This document shows, one piece after another, positions 36,765 through 46,906 of a stretch of 64,000 bases of DNA; positions within the stretch are counted from its first letter, which is position 1, and each line of letters begins with the position of its first letter. Source of the DNA: Streptomyces sp. NBC_01198 (GTDB lineage: Bacteria > Actinomycetota > Actinomycetes > Streptomycetales > Streptomycetaceae); assembly GCF_036010485.1 (NCBI RefSeq), contig NZ_CP108568.1, positions 3,246,001 through 3,310,000 on the forward strand, written 5' to 3'. The notes below the pieces were generated by a model. It searched no databases, was not told the origin of the DNA, and saw nothing but the letters and a program-made list of their open reading frames with translations. The translations under genes and the position numbers were made by a program.

Positions 36765-37472
36765 TCAACCGCCCGCCGGAAGCGCCTTCTTCGCCCGGTG
36801 CAGCGCCACGATGCCGCCGGTCAGATTCCGCCAGGCCACCCCCGACCAGCCCGCGTCCTGCAACCGCCCGGCCAGCGCCCGCTGGTCGGGCCACTCGCGG
36901 ATGGTCTCTGCGAGGTAGACGTACGCGTCCGGGTTGCTGCTCACCGACTTGGCGACCGGCGGCAGCGCGCGCATCAGATACTCGGTGTAGACGGTGCGGA
37001 AGGGCCGGTAGGTGGGGTGGCTGAACTCGCAGATCACCAGCCGCCCGCCGGGCTTGGCGACCCGCCGCATCTCGCGTAGCGCCGCGTCGGTGTCCTGCAC
37101 GTTGCGCAGCGCGAAGGAGATGGTGACGGCGTCGAAGACGTCGTCGGCGAACGGCAGCCGGGTCGCGTCCCCCGCGGTCAGCGGCAGTTCGGGGTGCCGC
37201 TTCTTGCCCTCGCGCAGCATGCCGAGGGAGAAGTCGCACGGGACGACGGAGGCGCCGGCCGCGGCCATCGGCAGCGAGGACGTGGCCGTCCCCGCCCCCA
37301 GGTCAAGCACGCGCTCCCCCGGCGCCACGTCCAGTGCCTGGGCGACGGCCCGCCGCCACAGCCTGGCCTGCCCGAGCGACAGGACGTCGTTGGTCAGGTC
37401 GTACTTGGCGGCGACGTCGTCGAACATCGCGGCCACCGCCTGCGGCTGCTTCTCCAGGGATGCACGGGTCAC
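36765..37472 (-). CDS. menG: MenG/UbiE: demethylmenaquinone methyltransferase
   Basis: A 235-residue SAM-dependent methyltransferase that performs the last step of menaquinone synthesis. The Rossmann motif is [16 protein letters not shown]. The UbiE signatures [20 protein letters not shown] and [26 protein letters not shown] are both present. Start GTG 37472. The next gene in the same direction upstream is mqnC, 43 bp away, so the two are probably co-transcribed. Confidence 0.95.
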   Translation of the reverse strand: MTRASLEKQPQAVAAMFDDVAAKYDLTNDVLSLGQARLWRRAVAQALDVAPGERVLDLGAGTATSSLPMAAAGASVVPCDFSLGMLREGKKRHPELPLTAGDATRLPFADDVFDAVTISFALRNVQDTDAALREMRRVAKPGGRLVICEFSHPTYRPFRTVYTEYLMRALPPVAKSVSSNPDAYVYLAETIREWPDQRALAGRLQDAGWSGVAWRNLTGGIVALHRAKKALPAGG

Positions 37473-37515
37473 TCCCCTACCCTATGCGCCACCCCGCAGC
37501 CGCGCGGGCAGGGCC

Positions 37516-38706
37516 CTAGCGGTCGGCGAGGAGGGTGAGTTCCGGGTGGGCGGTGCCGCCCGGGATGGCCGTCGAGGAGAGGTGCGAGACGACGTGGTCG
37601 TTGACCGGGTCGTCGGCCGGGTCGTCGTGCACGACCAGGTGCTCGTACGTCGTCGCGCGCTGCGCCGGCACGCGTCCGGCCGCGCGGATCAGATGGATCA
37701 GCTCCATCCGGTTCGAGCGGTGCTTGGCCCCGGCGGAGGAGACGACGTTCTCCTCCAGCATCACCGAGCCGAGGTCGTCCGCCCCGTAGTGCAGCGACAG
37801 CTGCCCGACCTCCTTGCCGGTGGTGAGCCAGGAGCCCTGGATGTGGGCGACGTTGTCCAGGAAGAGCCGGGCGATCGCGATCATCCGCAGATACTCGAAG
37901 AGGGTGGCCTGCGTCTGGCCCTTGAGGTGGTTGTTCTCCGGCTGGTACGTGTACGGGATGAAGGCGCGGAAGCCGCCGGTCCTGTCCTGGACGTCGCGGA
38001 TCATCCGCAGGTGCTCGATGCGCTCCGCGTTCGTCTCGCCGGTGCCCATCAGCATGGTGGAGGTGGACTCGACACCGAGGCGGTGCGCGGTCTCCATGAT
38101 CTCCAGCCACCGCTCGCCGGACTCCTTGAGCGGCGCGATGGCCTTGCGGGGCCGCTCCGGGAGCAGTTCGGCGCCGGCGCCGGCGAAGGAGTCAAGACCC
38201 GCGGCATGGATACGGCGGATCGCCTCCTCCGCGCTGACCCCGGAGATCCGCGACATGTGCTCGATCTCGGACGCGCCCAGCGAGTGGATCACCAGCTGCG
38301 GGAACTCCCGCTTGATCGCGGCGAAGTGCTCCTCGTAGTACTCGACGCCGTAGTCCGGGTGGTGGCCGCCCTGGAACATGATCTGGGTGCCGCCCAGCTC
38401 GACGGTCTCCGCGCAGCGCCGCAGGATGTCGTCAAGACCGCGGCTCCAGCCCTTCCCGGCGTCCTTGGGCGCCGCGTAGAACGCGCAGAACTTGCACGCG
38501 GTGACGCACACGTTCGTGTAGTTGATGTTCCGCTCGATGATGTACGTCGCGATGTGCTCGGTCCCGGCGTAGCGGCGGCGGCGCACCGCGTCCGCGGCGG
38601 CGCCCAGCGCGTGCAGGGGGGCGTCGCGGTAGAGGTCGAGGGCCTCTTCCGGGGTGATACGGCCGCCGTCGGCGGCGCGTTCGAGGACGGCTGCGATGTC
38701 GCTCAC
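37516..38706 (-). CDS. mqnC: MqnC: cyclic dehypoxanthinyl futalosine synthase
   Basis: A 396-residue radical SAM enzyme of the futalosine route to menaquinone, cyclising dehypoxanthinyl futalosine. The 4Fe-4S/SAM motif is Cys67, Cys71 and Cys74 (CVTACKFC), followed by FQGGHHPDYG and HSLGASEIEHMS, both characteristic. Start GTG 38706 (VSDIAAVLERA) with GGAAGGG upstream; the open frame continues far upstream without likeness. Last 40 residues are poorly conserved. MqnA lies 73 bp upstream in the same direction. Confidence 0.94.
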   Translation of the reverse strand: MSDIAAVLERAADGGRITPEEALDLYRDAPLHALGAAADAVRRRRYAGTEHIATYIIERNINYTNVCVTACKFCAFYAAPKDAGKGWSRGLDDILRRCAETVELGGTQIMFQGGHHPDYGVEYYEEHFAAIKREFPQLVIHSLGASEIEHMSRISGVSAEEAIRRIHAAGLDSFAGAGAELLPERPRKAIAPLKESGERWLEIMETAHRLGVESTSTMLMGTGETNAERIEHLRMIRDVQDRTGGFRAFIPYTYQPENNHLKGQTQATLFEYLRMIAIARLFLDNVAHIQGSWLTTGKEVGQLSLHYGADDLGSVMLEENVVSSAGAKHRSNRMELIHLIRAAGRVPAQRATTYEHLVVHDDPADDPVNDHVVSHLSSTAIPGGTAHPELTLLADR

Positions 38707-38779
38707 CAGGGAGGTCCCTTCCGGAGGAGCATGACGAGGAGCTTGACGACGGACCAGGCCAGCGTACGCCGACCCGCCG

Positions 38780-39916
<1,137 letters not shown>

Positions 39917-39918
39917 TT

Positions 39919-40122
39919 ATGGCTACCGGAACCGTGAAGTGGTTCAACGCTGAAAAGGGCTTCGGCTTCATCGCCCAGGACGGCGGCGGCCCGGATGTCT
40001 TCGTCCACTACTCCGCGATCAACGCCTCCGGCTTCCGCTCCCTCGAGGAGAACCAGCCGGTGACCTTCGACGTCACGCAGGGCCCGAAGGGTCCGCAGGC
40101 GGAGAACGTCACCCCGAACTAG
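39919..40122 (+). CDS. CspA-family cold-shock protein
   Basis: A 67-residue single-domain nucleic-acid chaperone. Both RNA-binding motifs are intact: KGFGFIAQD (RNP1) and DVFVHYSAI (RNP2), preceded by [17 protein letters not shown] sits ideally before ATG 39919. The roughly 130-base structured leader and a strong terminator right behind the gene make it a compact single-gene unit. Whether this copy is cold-induced or constitutive cannot be read directly. Confidence 0.95.
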   Translation: MATGTVKWFNAEKGFGFIAQDGGGPDVFVHYSAINASGFRSLEENQPVTFDVTQGPKGPQAENVTPN

Positions 40123-40175
40123 TCCTCACTAGTCCGGTCAGACGGCGCATCGCGCCCGGAACCTGCAGTACCCAA

Positions 40176-40204
40176 GGGGCCGCCTCACTTCATGAGGCGG
40201 CCCC
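40176..40204. terminator. Bidirectional terminator after the cold-shock gene
   Basis: A perfect 12-bp stem (GGGGCCGCCTCA and its complement) with the 5-nt loop CTTCA, between the csp stop (40122) and the stop of the convergent acyl-CoA synthetase gene (40219). Confidence 0.85.
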
Positions 40205-40218
40205 TGCCTCATATCCCG

Positions 40219-42132
40219 CTATTTGCGCCCGCGGTACAACCGCTCGATATCGGCGGCGAAATCCCGGGCCACCGCCGCGCGCCTGAGCTTCATCGACGGG
40301 GTGAGATGCCCGGCGTCCTCGGTGAAATCCGCGGCCAGCACCCGGAAGCGGCGGATCGACTCGGCCTGCGAGACGGACGCGTTCGCGTCGTCCACGGCCC
40401 GCTGCAGCTCGGCGAGCAGCTCCTCGTCCCGGACCAGGTCCGCCAGGCGCACAGTCTCCTTGTGCCGCATCCGCCGCCAGTGCGCCAGGCCGTCCGGCTC
40501 CAGGGTGATCAGCGCGGTCACATACGGACGGTTGTCGCCGACGACCATGCACTGGCCGACCAGCGGGTGGGCCCGCAGCCGGTCCTCCAGCGGGGCGGGG
40601 GCGACGTTCTTGCCGCCGGCAGTGATGATGATCTCCTTCTTGCGGCCGGTGATCGTCAGATAGCCGTCCGCGTCCAGCTCGCCGATGTCACCGGTCGGGA
40701 ACCATCCCCCGGAGCTCCCCGCCGTGGCGGGCGAGGGGCCCTCGTCGTTCCAGTAGCCGGCGAAGATCTGCCCGCCGCGCAGCAGCACCTCGCCGTCCTC
40801 GGCGATCCGCACCGCCGTGCCGGGCAGCGGCCAGCCCACCGTGCCGAGCCGCGGGCTCAGCGGCGGTGTCACCGTGGCGGCCGCGGTGGTCTCGGTGAGG
40901 CCGTAGCCCTCGAAGACCAGCACCCCGGCCCCGGCGTAGAAGGCGGCGAGCCGGGTGCCCAGCGGTGAGCCGCCGCAGATCGCGTAGCGCACCTTGCCGC
41001 CCAGCGCGGCCCTGATCCGCCGGTAGACCAGCGGGTCGTACAGCGCCCGCGCCAGCCGCAGGCCGAGCCCGGGACCCGCCCCGGTGCCGGTGTGCCCGGC
41101 GACGGCCGCGGTGCCGTACGCCTGCGCGATCCGGGCGGCCCGGTCGAAGGACGCGGCCCGGCCGAGCTTCTCCGCGGTGGCGCGGCCGGTGTTGTAGACC
41201 TTCTCCAGGACGTACGGGATCGCCAGCAGGAAGGTCGGCCGGAAGCCGGCGAGATCCCGCAACAGGTCGTCGGTGGCGATGCTCGGCGCGTGCCCGAGCC
41301 GCACCCGGGCCCGCAGGCAGCCGACCGCGACCATCCTCCCGAAGACGTGCGAGAGCGGCAGGAAGAGCAGCGTCGAGGCGGGCTCGGCGCTCACCGACCT
41401 GAACACCGGGTGCAGCAGTTCGGTGGCGTTGTCGACCTCGGCGAAGAAGTTGCCGTGCGTGAGGACGCAGCCCTTGGGCCGGCCGGTGGTGCCCGAGGTG
41501 TAGATCAGCGTGGCCACGGTGTCCGGGGCCATCGCCTGCCGGCGGGACGTGACCAGGGCGTCGGGCAGCGTGCGGCCGCCGGCCGCGAGCTGGCCGACGG
41601 CGCCGGTGTCGAGCTGCCACAGTTCCCTGAGCGCGGGCAGGCCCGCGCGGGCCGCGCTGACCAGCCGGGCCTGGTCGACGTTCTCGACCACGCAGGCGGC
41701 TGCGCCGGAGTCGGCGAGGATCCATTCGCACTGGGACGCGGAGGAGGTCGGGTAGATCGGTACGGTGACCAGGCCCGCGGCCCAGCCCGCGAAGTCCAGC
41801 AGCGTCCACTCGTACGACGTCCTGGCCATCACCGCGAGCCGGTCGCCCGGGCGCAGCCCGGCCGCGATCAGCCCTTTCGCGACGGCGACGACCTCGTCCC
41901 TGAAGGCCGCCGCGGTGACGTCCCGCCACCGGCCGTCCGTCCCCTTCCGGCTCATCACCACGTCCGAGGGCGCCTCGGCGGCGTTCGCGAACGGTATGTC
42001 CCCCAGGCTCCCCTGCGACGGCGCCGCCACCAATGCCGCCACCGCCGCTTCCACGACCCTCCCCCCTTCGAGGGTGAGCTGCGGCTTTCCCCCGCCCCCC
42101 GGTGGGGGCACCACATCCAGACGTCCTGCCAT
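40219..42132 (-). CDS. Long-chain acyl-CoA synthetase (AMP-forming, FadD15-like)
   Basis: A 637-residue adenylate-forming enzyme that activates fatty acids to acyl-CoA. The ATP/AMP motif LIYTSGTTGRPKGCVLTH, the YGLTETTAAATV motif, WFPTGDIGELDADGYL and GRKKEIIITAGGKNVAP near the C-terminus are all intact. ATG 42132 is seven bases after GGAGGAG; an ATG 21 bases earlier is less well served. It resembles the AMP-dependent synthetases common in actinomycetes. It is followed by beta-oxidation-type genes on both strands. Chain-length preference is unknown. Confidence 0.9.
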   Translation of the reverse strand: MAGRLDVVPPPGGGGKPQLTLEGGRVVEAAVAALVAAPSQGSLGDIPFANAAEAPSDVVMSRKGTDGRWRDVTAAAFRDEVVAVAKGLIAAGLRPGDRLAVMARTSYEWTLLDFAGWAAGLVTVPIYPTSSASQCEWILADSGAAACVVENVDQARLVSAARAGLPALRELWQLDTGAVGQLAAGGRTLPDALVTSRRQAMAPDTVATLIYTSGTTGRPKGCVLTHGNFFAEVDNATELLHPVFRSVSAEPASTLLFLPLSHVFGRMVAVGCLRARVRLGHAPSIATDDLLRDLAGFRPTFLLAIPYVLEKVYNTGRATAEKLGRAASFDRAARIAQAYGTAAVAGHTGTGAGPGLGLRLARALYDPLVYRRIRAALGGKVRYAICGGSPLGTRLAAFYAGAGVLVFEGYGLTETTAAATVTPPLSPRLGTVGWPLPGTAVRIAEDGEVLLRGGQIFAGYWNDEGPSPATAGSSGGWFPTGDIGELDADGYLTITGRKKEIIITAGGKNVAPAPLEDRLRAHPLVGQCMVVGDNRPYVTALITLEPDGLAHWRRMRHKETVRLADLVRDEELLAELQRAVDDANASVSQAESIRRFRVLAADFTEDAGHLTPSMKLRRAAVARDFAADIERLYRGRK

Positions 42133-42344
42133 ACGACGACTCCTCCCATTCACGGCCTGCGGCCGAGCTCAAGTCGGTAGACGGCGGGCTGCCCCGCCCG
42201 AGCACCCCTGCGCGTCGGGCGCGAGGAACCGCGTGCGCAACCACCCACCCGCCGGTGGTCCGGATACGACAGCAACAGCCCCTCCCGGCCGGTGGCGACC
42301 CGCGCCGCGGAGGGCGGATCCGGGAAACGCCGGCCGGCGGGAGG

Positions 42345-43625
42345 TCATGGGCGGGTGAGGATCGCCGTCACGCCCTGGCCGCCTGCCGCGCAGATGGAGA
42401 TCAGGCCGCGTCCGGGGCGGCCCCGGGCGGCGAGGAGTTGGGCCAGGGTCGCCACGATCCTGGCTCCGGTGGCCGCGAAGGGGTGGCCCGTCGCCAGGGA
42501 GGAGCCGGTGACGTTGAGGCGGGCCCGGTCGACCGGGCCGAGGGGCGCGTCCAGGCCCAGGCGCTCGGCGCAGTACGCCTTGTCCTCCCACGCGGCCAGC
42601 GTGGCCAGCACCTGCGAGGCGAAGGCCTCGTGCACCTCGTAGAAGTCGAAGTCGCCGAGCCCGAGGCCCGCTCGGGCGAGCATGCGCGGCACGGCGTAGG
42701 CGGGCGCCATCAGCAACCCCTCCTCGCCGGACACGTAGTCCACCGCCGCGGTCTCGTACGCCGTCAGGAAGGCGAGCGGTTCGAGGCCGTGCTCGGCGGC
42801 CCACTCCTCCGAGGCGAGCAACACGACGGCCGCACCGTCGGTGAGCGGCGTGGAGTTGCCCGCCGTCATCGTGCCGTCGGGGCCGCCGTAGACCGGCCGG
42901 AGCCTGGCGAGCTTCTCGACGGTCGAGTCGGGCCGCAGGTTCTGGTCGCGGGTGAGCCCGCGGTAAGGCGTGACGAGCGGGTCGAAGAAGCCGCGCTCGT
43001 AGGCCGCGGCGAGCCGCTGGTGGCTGGCCGCGGCCAGTTCGTCCTGCTCCGGCCGGCCGATGCCCCAGCGCGCCGCGGTGAGGGCGGCGTGCTCGCCCAT
43101 CGAGAGCCCGGTGCGGGGCTCGGCGTTGCGCGGGATGTCGGGCGCGAGGTGCCGCGGGCGTACCGCGGCCAACGCCCGGGCCCGTCCGCCCAGGGTCCTG
43201 GCCCGCCGGGCCGCGAGCAGCGCCCGGCGCAGCTCGTCGTTGACCCCGAGCGGCGCGTCGCTCGTGGTGTCGGTCCCGCCGGCGATCCCGGCGTCGATGA
43301 CGCCGAGCGCGATCTTCGCGGCGACCGCGAAGACCGCCTGCAGGCCGGTGCCGCACGCCTGCTGGAGGTCGTGCGCGGGGGTGGCGGGGTCGAGCACGGA
43401 CCCGAGCACGGTCTCCCGTGCGAGGTTGAAGTCCCGGCTGTGCTTGAGCACCGCGCCCGCGGCGAACTCGCCGACCCGCGCGCCGTCGAGCCCGGTGCGC
43501 GCGGCGAGTCCGTCGAGCGCGGCGGTGAGCATGTCCTGGTTGGACGCGGTGGCGTAGGGGCCGTCCGAACGCGCGAAGGGGATGCGGTTGCCGGCGATGA
43601 CGGCGACCCGGCGGACGGTCTGCAT
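42345..43625 (-). CDS. Acetyl-CoA acetyltransferase / 3-ketoacyl-CoA thiolase (FadA2/FadI-like)
   Basis: A 426-residue thiolase. The acyl-accepting cysteine is in QQACGTGLQAVF, the active-site His in NVTGSSLATGHPFAATG and the second Cys in ICAAGGQG. The long loop between the halves and the VAVIAGNRIPFARSDG opening resemble the FadI/FadA2 branch used in fatty-acid breakdown. It is divergent from a FabG4-like gene, and a MaoC gene follows that. The same trio occurs in mycobacteria (fadA2, fabG4, htdX). ATG 43625. The 212-bp gap before the synthetase gene has no gene. Confidence 0.9.
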   Translation of the reverse strand: MQTVRRVAVIAGNRIPFARSDGPYATASNQDMLTAALDGLAARTGLDGARVGEFAAGAVLKHSRDFNLARETVLGSVLDPATPAHDLQQACGTGLQAVFAVAAKIALGVIDAGIAGGTDTTSDAPLGVNDELRRALLAARRARTLGGRARALAAVRPRHLAPDIPRNAEPRTGLSMGEHAALTAARWGIGRPEQDELAAASHQRLAAAYERGFFDPLVTPYRGLTRDQNLRPDSTVEKLARLRPVYGGPDGTMTAGNSTPLTDGAAVVLLASEEWAAEHGLEPLAFLTAYETAAVDYVSGEEGLLMAPAYAVPRMLARAGLGLGDFDFYEVHEAFASQVLATLAAWEDKAYCAERLGLDAPLGPVDRARLNVTGSSLATGHPFAATGARIVATLAQLLAARGRPGRGLISICAAGGQGVTAILTRP

Positions 43626-43667
43626 GCGGTCTCCCGAACTTCCGATCTGCGTGACTCACCAGTAGCC

Positions 43668-43696
43668 TTACCGCCGGTAAACTTACTCCAGAGTAA
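43668..43696. promoter_or_regulatory. Two adjacent inverted repeats in the fadA2-like/fabG4-like divergent promoter
   Basis: TTACCG-C-CGGTAA (43668-43680) and TTACTC-CA-GAGTAA (43683-43696) are both perfect, three bases apart, between divergent start codons (43625 and 43708). TTAC...GTAA palindromes are typical of TetR-family operators controlling lipid genes. A TetR gene and a MarR gene lie within 4 kb, but no link is proven. The second repeat partly overlaps the fabG-like gene's ribosome site. Confidence 0.6.
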
Positions 43697-43707
43697 GGAG
43701 AAGGCCA

Positions 43708-44952
43708 ATGGCCGACCGCTATCTCCGCCTGACCGGCACGGCCCCCGGCCGTTTCGTCACCCGCCGCCTCGGCCTTCCGCAGCCCACCGCCCTGCGCCGC
43801 TGGTCGCGGCAGACCCCCGACCTGCCGGGACCGGTCCTGCGGCTGGCCGCGGGCGAGACGCCGGCAGCGGGGACGTACGGGGCCGTGGTGCTCGACGCGA
43901 CCGCCGTCGCGGACCCGGCAGGGCTGCGGGACGTGCACGCGGCCCTGCACCCGCTGGCCCGCTCCCTCACCCCGTGCGGGCGGATCGTCGTCCTGGGCTC
44001 GCGGCCCGCCGACGGCGACCTGGCGACCGCCGCCGCCCAGCAGGCACTTGAGGGCTTCGTGCGCTCCCTCGGCAAGGAGATCGGCCGCGGCTGCACCGTC
44101 CAGCTGGTGCGGCTCGCACCGGGCGCGGCAGCCGGCTCCACCCTGGACTTCCTGCTCTCGCCGAGGTCCGCCTACGTCAGCGGCCAGGTCGTCGAGGTCG
44201 GCCCCGCCGAGGAGGTGCCGGCCGGCGGCAGCAGGACCGCGCTGGTCACCGGCGCCGCCCGCGGCATCGGCGCGGCCGTCGCGGAGACGCTGGTACGCGA
44301 CGGCGCCCGGGTCGTCCTGCTCGACGTGCCGCAGGCCGCCGACGCGCTCACCGCGGCCGCCGCCCGGCTCGGCGGGACCGCGCTGCCGCTGGACATCACC
44401 GTGCCCGACGCGGGCGAGCGCGTCGCCGCCGCGCTGCCGGACGGCCTGGACGTCCTCGTCCACAACGCCGGCATCACCCGGGACCGCAGGCTCGCGAACA
44501 TGCCCGCCGACCGCTGGGACGCGGTCATCGACGTCAACCTCGGCAGCGTGCTGCGGACCACGGGGCACCTGCTCACGTCCGGCACCCTCAACGAGCACGC
44601 CAGGATCGTCGGCACCGCCTCCATCGCGGGCATCGCCGGCAACGCGGGCCAGACCAACTACGCCGCCTCCAAGGCCGGGATCATCGGCTACGTGCGCGCG
44701 CTCGCCGCCGACCCTAAGGTCCGCGAGCGCGGCATCACCGCCAACGCCGTGGCCCCCGGCTTCATCGAGACCCGGATGACCGCGGCCGTGCCGCTGGTGA
44801 TCCGCGAGGCGGGCCGCCGGATGAACTCGCTCGGGCAGGGCGGGCTGCCGGTCGACGTGGCCGAGACCGTCGCCTGGCTCGCGGCAGCGGCCTCCGGCGG
44901 GGTCAACGGGCAGGTCGTCAGGGTCTGCGGCCAGTCCCTGCTGGGCGCCTGA
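43708..44952 (+). CDS. High-molecular-weight 3-oxoacyl-ACP reductase (FabG4-like SDR)
   Basis: A 414-residue reductase, longer than the usual 250 residues. Residues 1-170 are a degenerate, flavodoxin/SDR-like N-terminal domain. The C-terminal SDR domain begins TALVTGAARGIGAAVAETLV (NAD(P)H-binding TGxxxGIG) and has HNAGITRDR, a Ser-bearing GTASIAGIAGNAG strand and the catalytic YAASKAG. This architecture is that of FabG4. Its stop is one base from the next start, so it is coupled to the MaoC gene. It probably reduces 3-oxoacyl-CoA/ACP in fatty-acid metabolism. Confidence 0.9.
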   Translation: MADRYLRLTGTAPGRFVTRRLGLPQPTALRRWSRQTPDLPGPVLRLAAGETPAAGTYGAVVLDATAVADPAGLRDVHAALHPLARSLTPCGRIVVLGSRPADGDLATAAAQQALEGFVRSLGKEIGRGCTVQLVRLAPGAAAGSTLDFLLSPRSAYVSGQVVEVGPAEEVPAGGSRTALVTGAARGIGAAVAETLVRDGARVVLLDVPQAADALTAAAARLGGTALPLDITVPDAGERVAAALPDGLDVLVHNAGITRDRRLANMPADRWDAVIDVNLGSVLRTTGHLLTSGTLNEHARIVGTASIAGIAGNAGQTNYAASKAGIIGYVRALAADPKVRERGITANAVAPGFIETRMTAAVPLVIREAGRRMNSLGQGGLPVDVAETVAWLAAAASGGVNGQVVRVCGQSLLGA

Positions 44953-44953
44953 C

Positions 44954-45775
44954 ATGGCGCCGCTGCTGCTGACCCTGGGCCGGGGCGTCGTCACCGGCCT
45001 CGGCAAGCACCCCTCCCCCGCCGCCGAGCTGCCGCGGGCGGCCCTGACCCGGGCCGCGGTCGGCATCGACCCGGAGCGCGTCGCCGCCTACGCCCGCGTG
45101 TGCGGCTTCCCGCAGGCCGGGCCTGAACTCCCGCTCACCTACCCGCACATCCTCGGCTTCCCGCTCGCGGCCCGCCTCATGGCCGCCCGCGCCTTCCCGC
45201 TGCCGCTGCTCGGCCTGGTCCACACCTCGATCGCCATCCGCAGCCGGGGGCCGCTCGGCGTCGCCGACCGGCCCGACCTGGCCGTCCACCCGGCCGGGCT
45301 GCGCCCGCACCGGCGGGGCACCGAGGTCACGATGGTGACCGAGGCGCGGCTGGACGGCGAGCTGGTGTGGGAGGACCGCAGCACCTATCTGGCCAGGCAC
45401 CGGGTCCCCGGGCCGCAGGAACCGCCCCCGGCCGCCCCCGAGGCGGCCGGACTGCCGCTGGTGGCGCGGTGGTCGCTGGGCGCGGGCCTCGGGCGGCGGC
45501 ACGCCCGGGTGACCGGCGACTACAACCCGATCCACCTGCACCCGCTGACCGCGCGGCCGCTGGGCTTCCGCCGGGCCATCGTGCACGGCATGTGGACGGT
45601 CGCCCGGTGCGCGGCCGAGCACCCGGGCGCGACCGGCATCACGGCGGACTTCCGCCGGCCCGTGCTGCTGCCCGCGACCGTCGACTACGCCGCTGCGGGC
45701 GACCGCTTCGAGGTCCGCTCCGGCACCCACGTCCACGTCACCGGTACGGTCACGGGCCCGGGCCAGGGCCGCTGA
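44954..45775 (+). CDS. MaoC-like (R)-specific enoyl hydratase (HtdX-like)
   Basis: A 273-residue hotdog-fold hydratase. The hydratase-2 signature GDYNPIHLHPLTARPLGF contains the catalytic Asp/His pair, followed by IVHGMWTVARCAAEH. The N-terminal half is the second, degenerate hotdog repeat. ATG 44954 is one base after the fabG4-like stop. Together with the thiolase and reductase it gives the activities needed to turn over 3-hydroxyacyl thioesters. The direction of the pathway is not determined. Confidence 0.88.
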   Translation: MAPLLLTLGRGVVTGLGKHPSPAAELPRAALTRAAVGIDPERVAAYARVCGFPQAGPELPLTYPHILGFPLAARLMAARAFPLPLLGLVHTSIAIRSRGPLGVADRPDLAVHPAGLRPHRRGTEVTMVTEARLDGELVWEDRSTYLARHRVPGPQEPPPAAPEAAGLPLVARWSLGAGLGRRHARVTGDYNPIHLHPLTARPLGFRRAIVHGMWTVARCAAEHPGATGITADFRRPVLLPATVDYAAAGDRFEVRSGTHVHVTGTVTGPGQGR

Positions 45776-45779
45776 GTGC

Positions 45780-45808
45780 GGGGCCGTCACGCAGGGCGGG
45801 ACGGCCCC
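45780..45808. terminator. Terminator between MaoC and MarR genes
   Basis: A 9-bp stem (GGGGCCGTC, 45780-45788, with its complement 45800-45808) between convergent genes. Confidence 0.65.
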
Positions 45809-45822
45809 GGTCGCCGGACCGC

Positions 45823-46275
45823 TCACGGCTCCGGGTCGCCGACCGTCTCCGGCGGCAACTCGGCAAGCACCGCGAGCGCGTCGAGCAGGCCCGCCCGCTG
45901 GGACGGCGTCAGATGCCGGTCCAGCAGGCGGTTCTCGCGCTGCTGGATCGCGGCCTGCGCCGCGTCACGCACCCGGCGGCCCTCCGGGGTGAGCGCCAGC
46001 AGCCGCACCCGCCGGTCGGCCGGGTCGGGGGTGCGGCTGATCAGTCCCCGGTCGCCGAGGCCGGCAAGCACGTCGATGATCCGGGTCTTGTCGGCCCCGA
46101 TCGCCTCGGCCAGCGCCGCCTGGCTGCGCAACGGGCGCTCGTCGAGCCGGAGCAGGACGGAGTACGCCCACATGGTCAGGCCGTGCTCGCGCAGCACCGG
46201 CAGCTCTGCCGCGGTCAGCGCGCGGCCGAGCGGGACGATCATCGCCGCGAGGTCCCTGCGGGGCGGGGCGGACAT
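45823..46275 (-). CDS. MarR-family transcriptional regulator
   Basis: A 150-residue winged-helix DNA-binding protein. The recognition region reads SQAALAEAIGADKTRIIDVLAGL, then the wing DRGLISRTPDPADRRVRLLALTPEG, the classic MarR pattern. ATG 46275 with GGAG upstream. It is divergent from a DinB-like gene; a TGTGC...GCACA palindrome lies in the 49-bp gap and is a likely target of its own product. Ligand unknown. Confidence 0.9.
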   Translation of the reverse strand: MSAPPRRDLAAMIVPLGRALTAAELPVLREHGLTMWAYSVLLRLDERPLRSQAALAEAIGADKTRIIDVLAGLGDRGLISRTPDPADRRVRLLALTPEGRRVRDAAQAAIQQRENRLLDRHLTPSQRAGLLDALAVLAELPPETVGDPEP

Positions 46276-46300
46276 AGCAAGGTGCTCCCTTGACAGATGA

Positions 46301-46314
46301 TGTGCGTGAGCACA
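46301..46314. promoter_or_regulatory. Putative MarR operator
   Basis: TGTGC-GTGA-GCACA, a perfect 5-bp inverted repeat in the short divergent gap between the MarR gene and the DinB-like gene. Confidence 0.45.
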
Positions 46315-46324
46315 CGATAAGCAC

Positions 46325-46906
46325 ATGCCTACCGACCTGGAGCGGATCCGCGCACTGGACGCCAGGGCGGTCCGGCTGAGCGCCGGACTCGTCCGGCAGA
46401 CGACCGTAGCCGATCTGCGGCGGGAGACGCCGTGCGCCGGATGGGACCTGGCGGACCTGCTCGCGCACATGACCGCACAGCACCGCGGCTTCGCCGCCGC
46501 CGCACGCGGGCACGGCGGGGACCTCGCGCTCTGGGCCGCCGCGCCGGCCGCCGACCCGGTCGGGGCCCACGAGGCCGCCGCCGGCGACGTACTCGCCGCC
46601 TTCGCGGAGGTGCGGGAGGAGGAGCGGCCGTTCGTCCTGCCCGAGTTCAGCGCGGTCCGGGACTTCGCCGCCGCCCGGGCGATCGGCTTCCACTTCCTGG
46701 ACTACGTCGTCCACGCCTGGGACGTCGCGGCCGCCCTCGGCGTCCCCTTCACCCCGGAGGCCGACCTCCTGGACGCCGCGCTCCCGCTGGCGCTGGCCGT
46801 CCCGCCCGGCTCGGCGGCCTTCGCCCCGGAACTGCCCGCGCCGCCCGGCGGCGACACGCTCAGCCGCATCCTCACGAGGCTGGGGCGGCAGGCGGCGCCG
46901 GATTGA
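46325..46906 (+). CDS. TIGR03086-type DinB/mycothiol-dependent-fold metal-binding protein
   Basis: A 193-residue protein of the DinB/MDMPI four-helix superfamily. Metal-binding histidines appear in LLAHMTAQHRGF and FHFLDYVVHAWDVAA, and the PCAGWDLADLLAHM block is a signature of the TIGR03086 group. Function in actinomycetes is not settled; some relatives are mycothiol-dependent enzymes. It is probably regulated by the divergent MarR gene. Its 3' end overlaps the convergent TetR gene by 35 bp. Confidence 0.8.
   Translation: MPTDLERIRALDARAVRLSAGLVRQTTVADLRRETPCAGWDLADLLAHMTAQHRGFAAAARGHGGDLALWAAAPAADPVGAHEAAAGDVLAAFAEVREEERPFVLPEFSAVRDFAAARAIGFHFLDYVVHAWDVAAALGVPFTPEADLLDAALPLALAVPPGSAAFAPELPAPPGGDTLSRILTRLGRQAAPD

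Noticed and set aside
44954..45775. MaoC gene as a polyketide or biosynthetic dehydratase
   Set aside because: Tight coupling to a FabG4-like reductase and a divergent thiolase fits fatty-acid metabolism; no cluster genes nearby.
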